From NCBI GenBank assembly GCA_013285705.1, contig JABDHA010000026.1, positions 1-49,901 of the forward strand: 49,901 nucleotides of DNA, read 5' to 3'. Position numbers and translations under genes: made by a program. Position 1 is the first letter of the stretch, and every line of letters starts with the position of its first letter. The notes under the pieces are model-generated. The model did not search any database, was not told the DNA's origin, and saw only the letters and a program-made list of their open reading frames with translations. Source of the DNA: Acidobacteriota bacterium. Its GTDB lineage: Bacteria; Acidobacteriota; Terriglobia; Terriglobales; Acidobacteriaceae. Below are positions 9,572 to 18,462 of this stretch, piece by piece.

Positions 9572-9958
9572 CTATTGCTTTTGGGAAGCAAACGATGCCG
9601 CTGACTTTACGCTCTTGGCCAGCTTGTCAATTTCCGTCGCCTTCTTGATTACATCGACGGAGAGCGTGCGCCCGTTCGACTTGTCCACTTCTTCCTTCAA
9701 CTGTTTTGCTAGTCCGAGCAACTTGGCCGTGTCCTGCGTAAGCTGCTTCTGCCAGTAGGCATTCTGCGCATTCTGAATCTGGACCTGCTCGACAGTCTTG
9801 ACGTTATCATCTCGATGCCCGAAGGGTGGCGGCAGGGGCTCCAGAGTTGGAGATTGCGAGTTCTGCGGCGGAGCCTGGGCGCCGGAAACTGCACCTGTCA
9901 GTAGAATCCCGGCTAGGGCAACTGCTACCCAGCGCAATTTGGCATTGGAGCGTCCCAT
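9572..9958 (-). CDS. Exported small helical protein, unknown function
   Basis: 128 residues from ATG 9958, with GAGGGTG upstream. Signal peptide about 1-25 (VAVALAGILLTGAVSGAQA). A proline-rich linker follows, then a helical domain with KLLGLAKQLKEEVDKSNGRTLSVDVIKKATEIDKLAKSVK. I recall this LxxLAxxLKxxVDKxNxxTLSxxVIKKAxEIxKLAxxVK pattern from small exported proteins in Acidobacteriota genomes; role unknown. An earlier start 42 bases upstream would bury the signal peptide. It may be divergently transcribed from the DNA glycosylase at 10276. Confidence 0.7.
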   Translation of the reverse strand: MGRSNAKLRWVAVALAGILLTGAVSGAQAPPQNSQSPTLEPLPPPFGHRDDNVKTVEQVQIQNAQNAYWQKQLTQDTAKLLGLAKQLKEEVDKSNGRTLSVDVIKKATEIDKLAKSVKSAASFASQKQ

Positions 9959-10275
9959 CTGTTCACCCTCTGGAAGCTTGGAAACAAGTGAGCATTCCAT
10001 TTAGATCGACGAATCGTACAATTGGCAAGTTTCACTCCAAAAGCGTGTCGTCGGCCATCCGGACATTATTACCCGCAGCAGCAATCTCAACTTTGGGGCC
10101 GTCGTGCTTGAAAAACGGCGATCTCGGTAACAATCCCATCGTCGACCACGCCACCCGCAAACAATCCGGAAATCAGACAACACAAGCACTTGATCAGATG
10201 GTAGCCTCTTGCACACTCGTGCCTCAGCTTCTGCACTTGTCCAGCTATGATTTGTCAAGAATAGCTCGGTCCCGT
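9959..10275. other. Intergenic region between divergent genes
   Basis: A plus-strand frame continues upstream from the glycosylase gene through this stretch, but its translation (for example KNGDLGNNPIVDHATRKQ) lacks family resemblance and overlaps the opposite gene's signal peptide. I see no clear promoter or hairpin. Confidence 0.4.
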
Positions 10276-10974
10276 ATGTACGAATTCAACCAACTGATTG
10301 TCCGGCTGAAGCGAGAGTACGGCGAGCCGATGGCTCCGCCCGCAAGAGGCCCATTTGAGCTTGTAATGTGGGAAAACGCCTGCTATTTGCTTCCCGATGA
10401 TCGCCGTCTTGAGGTGTTCGAAGGTCTGCGCCATCAGGTTGGTCTGAATGCCGAATCCATTCAAAGCGCGCCTGATGAACTGCTCCTACCACTTGCCATG
10501 AGGGGAGGAATGCGTCCTGAGGTACGGGTATTTCGCTGGCGCGAGATAGCACGCATCACGCTCAACCAATTCGCGGGAGATCTCGATTCCATACTGCGGA
10601 AGCCCTACACAGAGGCCAAGAGAGCTCTGAAACAATTTCCTACGATCGGTGACCCAGGTGCGGAGAAGATATTGCTCTTTTGCGGGGTGGCCTCGGGCTT
10701 ACCGATGGAGTCGAACGGCTTGCGTGTGTTAACCCGGCTTGGCTGGGGACGCATACAGAGAAATTACGGGGCCACCTACCGTTCGGTACGGGCTGCATTG
10801 GAGCCCGCGCTTCCGTCAAGTCCGGACCGGCTTGCGCAGGCATATCTCCTGCTGCGAGAGCATGGAAAGCAATTGTGTAAAGACAAGGCGCCATTATGCC
10901 ATCAGTGCCCCGTCGCGGGCGGATGCGATTACGCTGCAAGGCAGATGAGTCCTTTCACCTTACGTACTCCTTGA
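10276..10974 (+). CDS. HhH-GPD DNA glycosylase, endonuclease III-like, FeS cluster
   Basis: 232 residues from ATG 10276. The start resembles the family pattern of a helix then FELVMWENACYLLPDDRR. A helix-hairpin-helix is visible as LKQFPTIGDPGAEKILLF; its Lys corresponds to the catalytic Lys of endonuclease III. The catalytic Asp position (VDTHV in E. coli Nth) reads MESNGLRV, so Glu replaces Asp. The C-terminus has the 4Fe-4S loop C-x6-C-x2-C-x5-C (LCKDKAPLCHQCPVAGGCDYA). The protein should be a cytosolic base-excision enzyme; substrate unknown. The family I have in mind lacks a settled name. Several longer in-frame starts exist but add sequence without family features. Confidence 0.75.
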   Translation: MYEFNQLIVRLKREYGEPMAPPARGPFELVMWENACYLLPDDRRLEVFEGLRHQVGLNAESIQSAPDELLLPLAMRGGMRPEVRVFRWREIARITLNQFAGDLDSILRKPYTEAKRALKQFPTIGDPGAEKILLFCGVASGLPMESNGLRVLTRLGWGRIQRNYGATYRSVRAALEPALPSSPDRLAQAYLLLREHGKQLCKDKAPLCHQCPVAGGCDYAARQMSPFTLRTP

Positions 10975-11284
10975 TCACCGCAGGGGAGCAGAAGCAAGCT
11001 CTTCCCTTCGGTTTGAATGCAAAGCGAACTTGCTCAAAATGAGACTTTTCACGCAGTTCAGTTTCACTATTCCGGATAGTCGGTTACACGTTAACTTAAA
11101 TGCCTTCCTATTTGCGTAATGGCAAAATCGACTCTATACAGGTGTCACCGGACATTCTTTCAGAACGCACTAGGCGCGGGTTGGGAGGTCGTCGCCAGCG
11201 TCGGCCACGTCGGCAAAAGAGATGGCCGTCGATCTCGAGACGCTTGAGCCCACCTACCAGTTCACCGAGCGCTCAGGTGGTCAC
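10975..11284. other. Intergenic region between convergent genes
   Basis: It lies between the 3' ends of the glycosylase and copD. I see no gene and no strong hairpin with a T-run, although convergent ends would be expected to need terminators. Confidence 0.4.
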
Positions 11285-12184
11285 CTACATATCGGCCGGC
11301 GGCAAATTTGCCAGCCATGCCGACACCACCAATACAAGGAGCATCAAGAACGCCTCCGCGCGAAGCCAGCTTTGAATGAGTGCTATTCGATCCGGTTTAG
11401 AACTTCGGTTTTCCTGAAGAAGAAGACGTACACGACCTCCATGCAACAAAGCCAGGAGCACGATACATACTTTCACCATCAGCATCCGCCCCCACGCCGT
11501 ATGAGGCAGCGGAGAGACAGCTCCCCCAAGACCCCTCCATGCGTTATAGATTCCGCTCAGGGAAACAACAATGAGCGCGACGGTGACTGTGCGCGAAAGG
11601 CCTCTTCCAAACTGCACAACCTCCTCTGGCGCGGCGGATTCAGCCAACTGGGGAGCGACCGCCAATCCGGCAATCACCACACCTCCTCCCCAAACGGCAA
11701 TCGAAGAGAGATGAAGAAACTGCACCAGTTCTCGAAGGGTGAAATCACCGTCGGACGCCGCATGTCCGAAGCCAGCTCTGCAAACGGTGATTCCCAGGAC
11801 AAGAGCAATCCCAATCCATATTCCCGCCTTACTCCTGAAAGCAGGCGGGAAAAGAGAGAAAACGAGCAGAAAAGGTACGAGACAGAAGCTCATCGCCAAG
11901 GTATGCCCAGAGTGCGTTGTCAGTACATCCGGCAAGGCACTCCAGGCTAGCTTCCATGAAGAATCGCCCGTCATCGAAGCCGCGAGCAAGACAACCTGCA
12001 AAGGGATAGCCACCAGCATGAGCGAAGAGCAGGCTGCCAGCCAGTGCCGCAGCTGCCTATCGCTGGCGGCAGTGCTGCTCCCGCCGAGCCAAAGGCGATT
12101 CAACAAGCTTCCGACTGATGCTACATAAGCAACGTCAAGGGCCGCTGCCGCGCTGACCCGCATCGGCAAGGAAGGTTCGATCAT
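11285..12184 (-). CDS. copD: CopD-like copper resistance membrane protein
   Basis: 299 residues from ATG 12184, 13 bp after the copC stop, with AAGG upstream. At least seven membrane helices are visible, including LRHWLAACSSLMLVAIPLQVVLLAAS, LAMSFCLVPFLLVFSLFPPAF, GIWIGIALVLGITVC and the C-terminal FLMLLVLVVSAWLANLPP. The conserved core QFLHLSSIAVWGGGVVIAGLAV with its histidine, and LSRTVTVALIVVSLSGIYNAWRGLGG, match the CopD/YebZ domain. CopD acts in the inner membrane with periplasmic CopC in copper handling; the direction of transport is debated in the literature. The gene is clearly in an operon with copC. Confidence 0.85.
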   Translation of the reverse strand: MIEPSLPMRVSAAAALDVAYVASVGSLLNRLWLGGSSTAASDRQLRHWLAACSSLMLVAIPLQVVLLAASMTGDSSWKLAWSALPDVLTTHSGHTLAMSFCLVPFLLVFSLFPPAFRSKAGIWIGIALVLGITVCRAGFGHAASDGDFTLRELVQFLHLSSIAVWGGGVVIAGLAVAPQLAESAAPEEVVQFGRGLSRTVTVALIVVSLSGIYNAWRGLGGAVSPLPHTAWGRMLMVKVCIVLLALLHGGRVRLLLQENRSSKPDRIALIQSWLRAEAFLMLLVLVVSAWLANLPPADM

Positions 12185-12197
12185 CCCTATACCTTGC

Positions 12198-12569
12198 TTA
12201 CTGCACGGTGAGTTTGTAGCTGCCCTCAAGTCGATGCCCATCGACAGCCACACTGACCCAATGAACAATGTAGGTTCCTGTCGTCAGCTTCGGAACCGCA
12301 AGGAAAAGCGTCTTTGGATCATTGGGCTTTGGCCTGGAGGCGTCTGAATCTACGGACTTTCCCTTCTCATCGGTCAGTTGGATGGAGCTGAATTTGGGCT
12401 CTACCGCCTCGGAAAATGTGATCGAGATCGAGCTGGGCGCTGGCCCAGTGGAGTCGGGCGCGGGTTTCATCACCATTGGGTGAGCATGCGCCAGGGCGAA
12501 CGGAACGGCTGCAAGCATTAGCACAAGCGCGCACGCAAGGGGACGGCACAACTTTGTGAGTCGGTTCAT
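12198..12569 (-). CDS. copC: CopC-like periplasmic copper-binding protein
   Basis: 123 residues from ATG 12569, with GAGGAAG five bases upstream. Signal peptide 1-27 ends ALA, leaving a mature N-terminus starting H-A-H-P, as in CopC proteins whose N-terminal His binds Cu(II). The rest is the short beta-barrel: PAPSSISITFSEAVEPKFSSIQLTD and the conserved YIVHWVSVAVDGHRLEGSYKLTV with the second His ligands. It delivers or sequesters copper in the periplasm. A TTG 12 bases upstream is also possible but would put the ribosome site inside the gene. Confidence 0.9.
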   Translation of the reverse strand: MNRLTKLCRPLACALVLMLAAVPFALAHAHPMVMKPAPDSTGPAPSSISITFSEAVEPKFSSIQLTDEKGKSVDSDASRPKPNDPKTLFLAVPKLTTGTYIVHWVSVAVDGHRLEGSYKLTVQ

Positions 12570-12577
12570 GGTCTTCC

Positions 12578-12784
12578 TCAAATAAAGATGTTGTTCCCCG
12601 TCAAACCAAAAAGAATGTCATGAACCAAGCGCTGGGTCATGAGTTTCCACTCTCTGGGCATTGCACCCGCCCCATCGTGATGCACACTTAGCACGATTCT
12701 GTCGCGCCAGAGTGCAAGGGGGGCATCGTTCGGTCGAGAATCAATCAACTCTGCGGGATCCATGTGCACGCTTTCGCAAACCAT
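12578..12784 (-). CDS. Small ORF leading the copC-copD operon
   Basis: 68 residues from ATG 12784, with an excellent ribosome site (AGGAGGG, four bases before ATG). The stop lies eight bases before the copC ATG, so translation is probably coupled. No signal peptide or membrane helix. It contains RIVLSVHHDGAG and two Met-rich turns, which could bind metal, but I recognise no family. It could be a short regulatory leader peptide or a truncated N- or C-terminal piece of a larger gene. The strong ribosome site and the spacing are the reasons to keep it. Confidence 0.5.
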   Translation of the reverse strand: MVCESVHMDPAELIDSRPNDAPLALWRDRIVLSVHHDGAGAMPREWKLMTQRLVHDILFGLTGNNIFI

Positions 12785-13208
12785 GGGACCCTCCTGTAGA
12801 GACGGCTAGGAGGCAACCCGAAGCCTTGTCATCATGGCGGTTCCGGTTGGCTCATCGAGCGATCCCTTAGCGTTAGAAAATCGTCCTGGATTTCGCCAGG
12901 TGAGCCCAGTTAATCAGAGGCCATCATTGCTTATGTCATGTAGTTGTAAACGTTTTGTCAGATTAGTTGCACATCAGCAGGCCGCCGCCGCGGCTGTGGC
13001 TCATTTCCAGGAGTTGCTCATCACGGCTGGTTGACAGCAGTGCGTTGAATTAGGGTGTTCCACACCGTCGTGCTGGAGCCCTGCAATGCAGGGTTGTTCT
13101 CGTCCGCTGCTGATCCACTTTAGTGGAAACTGCATCCCGTCGGTGTCAGTTATGATCTTGGCTTCCCAAGCTGCTGGCTCAGGGCGCTAACCACGGACGT
13201 ATGAGACT
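12785..13208. other. Divergent intergenic region of the copper operon
   Basis: It lies between the start of the copper operon and the metallo-beta-lactamase gene, so it should hold promoters for both. I cannot define a convincing -35/-10 pair. The only clear element is the 15-bp palindrome at 13079-13093. Confidence 0.4.
13079..13093. promoter_or_regulatory. 15-bp perfect palindrome, possible operator
   Basis: CCCTGCAATGCAGGG has 7-base perfect arms around one central A. It lies about 290 bp upstream of the small ORF-copC start and 116 bp upstream of the metallo-beta-lactamase start. A short operator-like palindrome between divergent genes is suggestive only. Confidence 0.3.
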
Positions 13209-14228
13209 ATGGCAGAGTTGGGCGTATGGGTGAACTCTACATGTACCACGGACATCGGTCTGGACAGGGCGGTCTACATTAAGCAGTCGTTCAAGAGGCT
13301 ACACATCGCGTTCGTCGTCTGTATAGCTCTCTCGCTCCCAGTCCTATATGGACAAACGGAGATTCCCGAGTGGTGCCGCGCGCTTCCACGGGCTGACTAC
13401 AAAAGCCTCCAGCGCGTACCGGTCAGCGATCCTTGGTTCGAGGTCTACAGGCTCGCACCCTCTGTTTTCGCTATTTACGAACCGCATCAGTCGGAAGAGA
13501 CCATTAGCTACCTGATCGTCGGGGACAACCGGGCCATGCTCTTCGACACCGGCATGGGAATTAGTGACATCAGGAAAGTTACGGCAGAGCTTACGAGGTT
13601 GCCGATCGTCGTGCTCAATTCGCATACCCATGACGATCACGTCGGCAATAACTGGCAGTTCGAGACGATCTACGGCATGGACACCGACTTCACTCGGGAG
13701 AATGCGCGAGGCTCGCGCGAAGACGCGCAAGCCGAAGTCGCGCCCGATCAGATTTGCGGGCATCTGCCAGAGAGATTTGATCCGAAGGCCTACGCGACCC
13801 GGCCCTGGAAGATCACGTCATTTACGCACGATGGTGACCGAATCGATCTGGGCGGCCGATCACTCAAAATTATCGCCACACCGGGCCACACACCAGACTC
13901 AATCTCTCTGTTCGATTCCGCCAACGGCCTGCTCTTCACCGGCGACACATACTATCCCGGCACCATCTGGCTCTACCGTCCCGAGACTGATCTCGCAGCC
14001 TATCGTACCTCGATCCGGCGACTTGCCGCGCTGGCGCCGCGGGTTAAGATGGTTCTCGGTGCTCATAACTTTCCCGTTGCGCCTCCGTCCGTACTTCCGC
14101 ACCTGGTGACTGCCTTTGAGACTGTCCGTGCCCACAAAGTTCCCGCAACTCCGACTTCGGTTGGCAAGGCCACATATAAAGTGGACGACATCTCCTTCCT
14201 GATGCACGCCCCAGAATCCAGGCCCTGA
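13209..14228 (+). CDS. Exported metallo-beta-lactamase-fold hydrolase
   Basis: 339 residues from ATG 13209. A signal peptide-like helix (RLHIAFVVCIALSLPVLYGQ) begins only near residue 30, so the true start may lie downstream, although no better ATG exists. Zinc-binding motifs of the superfamily are present in order: NSHTHDDHVGN, IIATPGHTPDSISLF, LLFTGDTYYPG and MVLGAHNFPV. The fold covers lactamases, lactonases, glyoxalase II and others. HTHDDH without a class B lactamase loop suggests a general hydrolase. It stands alone on this strand. Confidence 0.75.
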   Translation: MAELGVWVNSTCTTDIGLDRAVYIKQSFKRLHIAFVVCIALSLPVLYGQTEIPEWCRALPRADYKSLQRVPVSDPWFEVYRLAPSVFAIYEPHQSEETISYLIVGDNRAMLFDTGMGISDIRKVTAELTRLPIVVLNSHTHDDHVGNNWQFETIYGMDTDFTRENARGSREDAQAEVAPDQICGHLPERFDPKAYATRPWKITSFTHDGDRIDLGGRSLKIIATPGHTPDSISLFDSANGLLFTGDTYYPGTIWLYRPETDLAAYRTSIRRLAALAPRVKMVLGAHNFPVAPPSVLPHLVTAFETVRAHKVPATPTSVGKATYKVDDISFLMHAPESRP

Positions 14229-14495
14229 GACCGGCTGTTCTGCTTCTCGGAAACAATATCCCGCCGAGCAGCCCTCCTAACTCTGCGTCGAAGTTTCCGC
14301 AAAACGGGGACTCCTGTAACTTGGCTGCCAGACCCGCCGGGTTGGGGAACTTACAGAAAACCAAGCTTTACAGGCACAATAGCCGAACGCAATGCATCCA
14401 GAAACGCTCTGTCGCAGGTGTTGAGATCCCACCACCTTTCATCGTTCCATCGCAAGCTTCGCTCGCAACGCAAGGGCCGCGTGGTACGCATGATG

Positions 14496-14615
14496 CTACT
14501 CGAACACATAATGCACCATCAGCCATCCTGCGGCGCCACCCACGAGGACATCGGTTGGGAAATGTTCTTGACCCAAGACTCGCTTCAGGCTCACTCCCGA
14601 GGCGACAGAATACAC
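14496..14615 (-). pseudogene. C-terminal fragment of a PAP2-type phosphatase
   Basis: The minus-strand frame reads VYSVASGVSLKRVLGQEHFPTDVLVGGAAGWLMVHYVFE and then a stop. The pattern HFPTDVLVGGAAGWL matches the last motif of the PAP2 superfamily (SxxxxxHFxxDVxxGxxxG), with its catalytic His and Asp. Only about 40 residues remain; upstream the frame runs into the 3' end of the next gene without the earlier PAP2 motifs. This is a truncated remnant. Confidence 0.55.
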
Positions 14616-14621
14616 GCCCAC

Positions 14622-15344
14622 TTAAGGTCTCTCATCGCGCTGAATGTCGTAGCCATCGTAGTCAATCTTTATGACCGTCTGTCCAAACAAAAATGTGTGT
14701 ACCTCTATTTCTTCGTGGACGACCATCGCGAAGCCACTTATGTGTGCGAAGTCGCGAGTAATAAGAGGCAATCCTGCCAAAAGAGAGGAACCGCTAGACT
14801 GAGTACCACGAATACGGACCAATAAATAAGTCTTTGCATCTACCCACGCTTTACCGTTCAGCAGATAAGGGCTCTTTCTTCGTGGTTTCAAGTCCAGGAC
14901 GAAACAGTCCCGACCGTTCACTGAATCTCGGGCAGGGTCGACTTCGAACTCATAGTTGTCTGCAGTGAGCATGACCTGGTGGCGCGTTGTTACATCATTT
15001 ACCTCCCTCTCTGATTCCAAGGCAGGTTCAATTGCTCGATTTAGCCACATCGATGAACCAACCTTTGAGACGGTGGTATAGGTGATGCCCGTGCTCTTTT
15101 GATAGGTGACCTGGACCGCCTGTTCGGCGGCTGGTTTGCCTGCTCCGTTTCTGTAGACCGCATAATGCTCTCTGACGACATACTCCGTGATGTGTTCAAA
15201 TCGCGCGCGTATTACCGCCTCCACGTACGTAATCACGGTATCTGGAGATTGCGTGCGGCTTACAGCGTGACAACTGATAGCGCACGAGACCAAGAGAGCA
15301 ATCGTGATTGACATCACCCAGAGCCGTCTCTCAGGGGCGTTCAT
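14622..15344 (-). CDS. Exported LolA-like beta-sheet protein, unknown function
   Basis: 240 residues from ATG 15344 (AAGGA upstream at suitable spacing). Signal peptide about 1-27 (VMSITIALLVSCAISCHAVS). The mature part is a beta-rich domain: ITEYVVREHYAVYRNG, YEFEVDPARDSVNGRDCFVLDLKPRRKSPYLLNGKAWVDAKTYLLVRIRG. The end of this stretch resembles the outer-membrane lipoprotein sorting (LolA/LolB-like) fold, where x-F-V-L-x-L-P-K-x...G-x-x-W-V-D is common. It is a probable periplasmic lipid- or ligand-binding protein of unknown role. A PAP2 fragment lies directly beyond its stop, suggesting a recombination scar. Confidence 0.65.
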   Translation of the reverse strand: MNAPERRLWVMSITIALLVSCAISCHAVSRTQSPDTVITYVEAVIRARFEHITEYVVREHYAVYRNGAGKPAAEQAVQVTYQKSTGITYTTVSKVGSSMWLNRAIEPALESEREVNDVTTRHQVMLTADNYEFEVDPARDSVNGRDCFVLDLKPRRKSPYLLNGKAWVDAKTYLLVRIRGTQSSGSSLLAGLPLITRDFAHISGFAMVVHEEIEVHTFLFGQTVIKIDYDGYDIQRDERP

Positions 15345-15549
15345 GATCATTCCTTCCCGCCCAAAACCTATGACCTGGCCATGGTGACACCAGATGTGGG
15401 CCACTCAGCCAGAAGGCTGGGACTATCTTAGAGGCAAAAGCAACTCAAATCCTTCGGCTCCGCGCTTCGCAGGATGACACGGCAGTCTTCAGCTTCAAAC
15501 TTAACTGTCGTCGCAGCGATCTCGAGATCGTCGGATTCATACCAGGAAC

Positions 15550-16082
15550 TTGAGTATCAGTCTCCCGCAAGACGGTTCTTCGGAAACTCGTCCTGCCCCA
15601 ATGGGAGCAACTTGCCGAGAAGCTGACTTTTTCATGCGCTATGCAGGATCACTTCCCGATGCCCCGTCACTCGACCGCGCGGCGCTGGCTTGTTGCTTCT
15701 ATCGTTCAACATTGTTGCAGGGTTTGACGTACCAATGGGTGCCACTCAAGCCCGCTGCCAGAACCGTAATGGTCACTTCCGGTCCAGGTTGGGCCCGGGG
15801 TGGACAGGGTGCAAATGGAGCAATGTGGCTCTTCGATGTGAACCGCATAGGTGCTATTTACCTTGGTGAGCTGAACGGATGGGGCCGGGTACTCTAAAAA
15901 CAAGTTTTGCGGGGTATCAGGATGTGGTGACTGGATGGCATATGTCCGCCTTCGAGACTGGATTGACCTACTATCGATTCGATGGCAAAACGTACTGGCC
16001 AATCGATGGCGCGGACGCGGTAACTGATGAAGATGGAAACTGGAAAATCACCCCATCAAAATCCTTTGTTCCAAAGAAATAG
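15550..16082 (+). pseudogene. Frameshifted hypothetical protein
   Basis: Frame 1 runs from TTG 15550 to the stop at 15897 and ends GAIYLGELNGWGRVL. In a second frame, from ATG 15879 to the stop at 16082, the protein continues PGTLKTSFAGYQDVVTGWHMSAFETGLTYYRFDGKTYWPID. The join at NGWG near 15880 restores a pattern I know from small exported proteins (GxxxGWxDIVTxxHxxAxETxLxxYxFDGxxY). A single-base change explains the break. The N-terminus is also doubtful: the start is TTG and no signal peptide precedes it, while the family is normally exported. Confidence 0.6.
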
Positions 16083-16186
16083 ACCACGTTCTGGCCGTAT
16101 TACCGGTAACACGGACGTTTGCCGTTGAGCCGTTGAAATGTCCGTATGGCCGACAATCCGGCCATTAACGATTTATCATCTTCCCG

Positions 16187-16592
16187 ATGAGCAGCCCTCC
16201 GTATACAATCTCGGTTGTTCTAAACCGCGAATATGGAGCCGGACTTCGTGAGTTGTTGGACAACGGGCCCTTATGGGCCATCGATTCGCCAGCCAACCGC
16301 GAAGTGGCACAAGCGTTCTGGACGGAGTTCCCCTCCCGAGATCACCTTGATGGCCTGACGATTTTCAAAGCGCGTGATGATAACCCTTCCGAACAAACAC
16401 TCGTTGCCCAGCTCGATACCATTGACATGCACCACGGCAGACCCGCCTTACACGGTCATCTGCGTGATTGGGGCTGCGCTGACTGCCACAGTCAGGGCTG
16501 CGGTGTCCGCTTACGGTTTCGATTCGTTCATCGTTACCAACGACGGGTTCCGAGCTGTTCGACCGTTGCCGCAGCGAGCTGATGGTCGGTGA
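16187..16592 (+). pseudogene. Frameshifted conserved hypothetical protein
   Basis: From ATG 16187 the first frame reads MSSPPYTISVVLNREYGAGL to LVAQLDTIDMHHG, then changes near 16436. The second frame continues ADPPYTVICVIGAALTATVRAAVSAYGFDSFIVTNDGFRAVRPLP to the stop at 16592. The two halves have the same style (both begin PPYT-hydrophobic), and joining them after MHHG gives one protein of about 135 residues. Loss of one base is sufficient. Function unknown. Confidence 0.65.
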
Positions 16593-16753
16593 CTCTCTTG
16601 GTGGCCGTATGACCGGCAAACCGGAAGTTTCGACCTCAATTGACGGCTTCATACCGAGTCACATCCCTCTGATAGGACTCATTGACAATTGTTGAGAAAA
16701 TCGCCGGTGCGCGAAAGCGGTGGAAAGGCGGCCTGCCGGAAAGAGAGGAAAAG

Positions 16754-17176
16754 ATGGATCTACGAGTCAACGAGTTTTTCTTGCAATACGAGAGAGCAAA
16801 CTCCTCTTCTGATGTATCGGCAATCGGTGGCTTGTACGCAGATACGTTCATGTTTGGCGGACCCAATGGCGTCCAAGCGGTCAAAAAGGACGACTTCCTC
16901 AAAGTCATTCCCAAAATGAAGGCTCATTTTTCTTCGATGGGGCTCTCTGAAACCCAACTCCAGACGGTGGAAACGAACCCTCTAGATTCCAAATATCTCC
17001 TCGCAAAGGTGGTATGGAAAATGAAGTTTCGGAATTCATCCGGCAGCAAACATGTGGACGCATTCGCAACTTATGTTCTGGTGCGAGGGCAGGGAGACGC
17101 ACTCTCGATCGTTTTCCAACTCGATCATCAGGACTTAGCGAGCGTTATTAAGGAATGGCAAAACACTCATCAATAA
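16754..17176 (+). CDS. SnoaL/NTF2-like protein (DUF4440 type)
   Basis: 140 residues from ATG 16754, preceded by AGAGGAAAAG. The pattern FFLQYERANSSSDVSAIGGLYADTFMFGGPNGVQAVKKDDFLKVI matches the start of the NTF2-like cone fold. It continues with LLAKVVWKMKF and YVLVRGQGDALSIVFQLDHQDL, typical of small SnoaL/DUF4440 proteins. No signal peptide from this start. An upstream ATG (16682) adds a basic, low-quality N-terminus. Substrate or role cannot be told; followed 90 bp later by a cytochrome P460 gene on the same strand. Confidence 0.7.
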   Translation: MDLRVNEFFLQYERANSSSDVSAIGGLYADTFMFGGPNGVQAVKKDDFLKVIPKMKAHFSSMGLSETQLQTVETNPLDSKYLLAKVVWKMKFRNSSGSKHVDAFATYVLVRGQGDALSIVFQLDHQDLASVIKEWQNTHQ

Positions 17177-17266
17177 CCTCGCCTTGTTCGGCGCCGACAA
17201 AAGGCCGAAAATGCAGTGAATGGCTGGAGGCGTGCGGTAGCCCGTCTAGTCTTCGAACGAGCCGGG

Positions 17267-17890
17267 ATGGATACTGACTATATGTTCACCACAGCGAAGA
17301 CCGTCCTGCTCCTTGCAATGGTTCTACTTTCCATGGGCGCCTTCCAACAGAACGCGACGGCCCCGAGTTCGAGTCCGGAATATACCAGCGATTCTCAACT
17401 CAAGTACCCCGAACACTATCGGGACTGGGTGTACCTGACGTCCGGGTTCGACATGAGTTACAACCCGGCTATGCAGATGGGCGACCATCATATGTTCGAC
17501 AATGTCTTTGTAAATCCTGAGGCGTACAGGGCATTTGTAAAGACGGGCACCTGGCCCGACAAAACCATGCTCGTGCTCGAAGTTCGCGGCGCGGAAGGGA
17601 AGGGTTCGATTAACCAGAAAGGCAACTACCAGGGCGCCACCATGGGACTCGAGGTGCACGTAAAAGACGAAGCGCGTTTTCCAGGCAAGTGGGCCTTCTT
17701 TGGCTTTGATGACGGCAAAATCGCCAAGATGGTTCCCATGTCGGCTGACTGTTACAGTTGCCACGCCGACCACGCGGCTGTGGACACAACGTTTGTCCAG
17801 TTCTACCCAACTCTGCTGCCGATCGCCAAGAGCAAGGGTACACTCGCTGCTGCATACCAGAAAGAGATGCAACGCACTGGCCACCCTTGA
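17267..17890 (+). CDS. Cytochrome P460-family protein
   Basis: 207 residues from ATG 17267 (a second ATG at 17282 is equally possible). Signal peptide TTAKTVLLLAMVLLSMGAFQQ. The mature domain has YPEHYRDWVYLTSGFDMSY, MLVLEVRGAEGKGSINQKGNYQG, WAFFGFDDGKIAKMVP and one heme-attachment motif CYSCH followed by ADHAAVDTTFVQFYPTL, all typical of the cytochrome P460 family. Members bind one heme in the periplasm, and some oxidise hydroxylamine; the role in this organism is open. Confidence 0.8.
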   Translation: MDTDYMFTTAKTVLLLAMVLLSMGAFQQNATAPSSSPEYTSDSQLKYPEHYRDWVYLTSGFDMSYNPAMQMGDHHMFDNVFVNPEAYRAFVKTGTWPDKTMLVLEVRGAEGKGSINQKGNYQGATMGLEVHVKDEARFPGKWAFFGFDDGKIAKMVPMSADCYSCHADHAAVDTTFVQFYPTLLPIAKSKGTLAAAYQKEMQRTGHP

Positions 17891-18054
17891 CTTTGAGGGA
17901 GATGGAACAAGACCTGTACGGATCTTCGTCTTACGAAATGAGTGAAGTTGGGGACACCTCAATAAACGGGTAGAGCCGGGGTTCTGGCTCGACTACCGCA
18001 AGCTAAACTCGCTCGATGAGAGGGAGCGAGCAGAAAGCGAGTACCCTTGGGTCG

Positions 18055-18279
18055 TCATTCTCCCTGCAGGGAACCAAAATCAATGAGGGTCTCAGCGGTC
18101 TTGACTGCGACCTCTTTTGTGCTGAAGCTTCGGGAGACGACTACATCCCCCGAGAAGGCGTCCACCACAGCGACCTCGAACTCTTCGGACTCGGATAGCT
18201 CGCGCACGTTGGCGCACAGGCCCAGGCGGTCATTCGAGAAGGCGGCCACCAGGGTAGGAACGGTCGTTGCTGTACACAT
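18055..18279 (-). CDS. Small hypothetical protein
   Basis: 74 residues. It reads as a plausible small alpha/beta protein (ELSESEEFEVAVVDAFSGDVVVSRSFSTKEVAVKTAETLIDF) but matches nothing I know. The ribosome site is weak (AGAAAG 11 bases upstream). The rest of the 17891-18462 gap holds no other candidate. It could be chance. Confidence 0.3.
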   Translation of the reverse strand: MCTATTVPTLVAAFSNDRLGLCANVRELSESEEFEVAVVDAFSGDVVVSRSFSTKEVAVKTAETLIDFGSLQGE

Positions 18280-18462
18280 TGCTTGAAACTTTCTACAACG
18301 TCTGATCAGGACGGCTGTGTATGTATTGACTCACATCAATAGGTAAAAGTTTCGGTGGTAGCGCAACCATATTAAACTAAAACATTAGGTTGATGGATGT
18401 AATTGACAGATCTAAAATAATTTCCGTTGGTGTTCCGTAGAAATGACAGGGTGGCGAGCCCA

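Noticed and set aside
11222..11950. Long plus-strand reading frame opposite copD
   Set aside because: Antisense shadow of the CopD gene; Arg/Ser/Pro-rich translation and no ribosome site, while the minus strand has a full family match.
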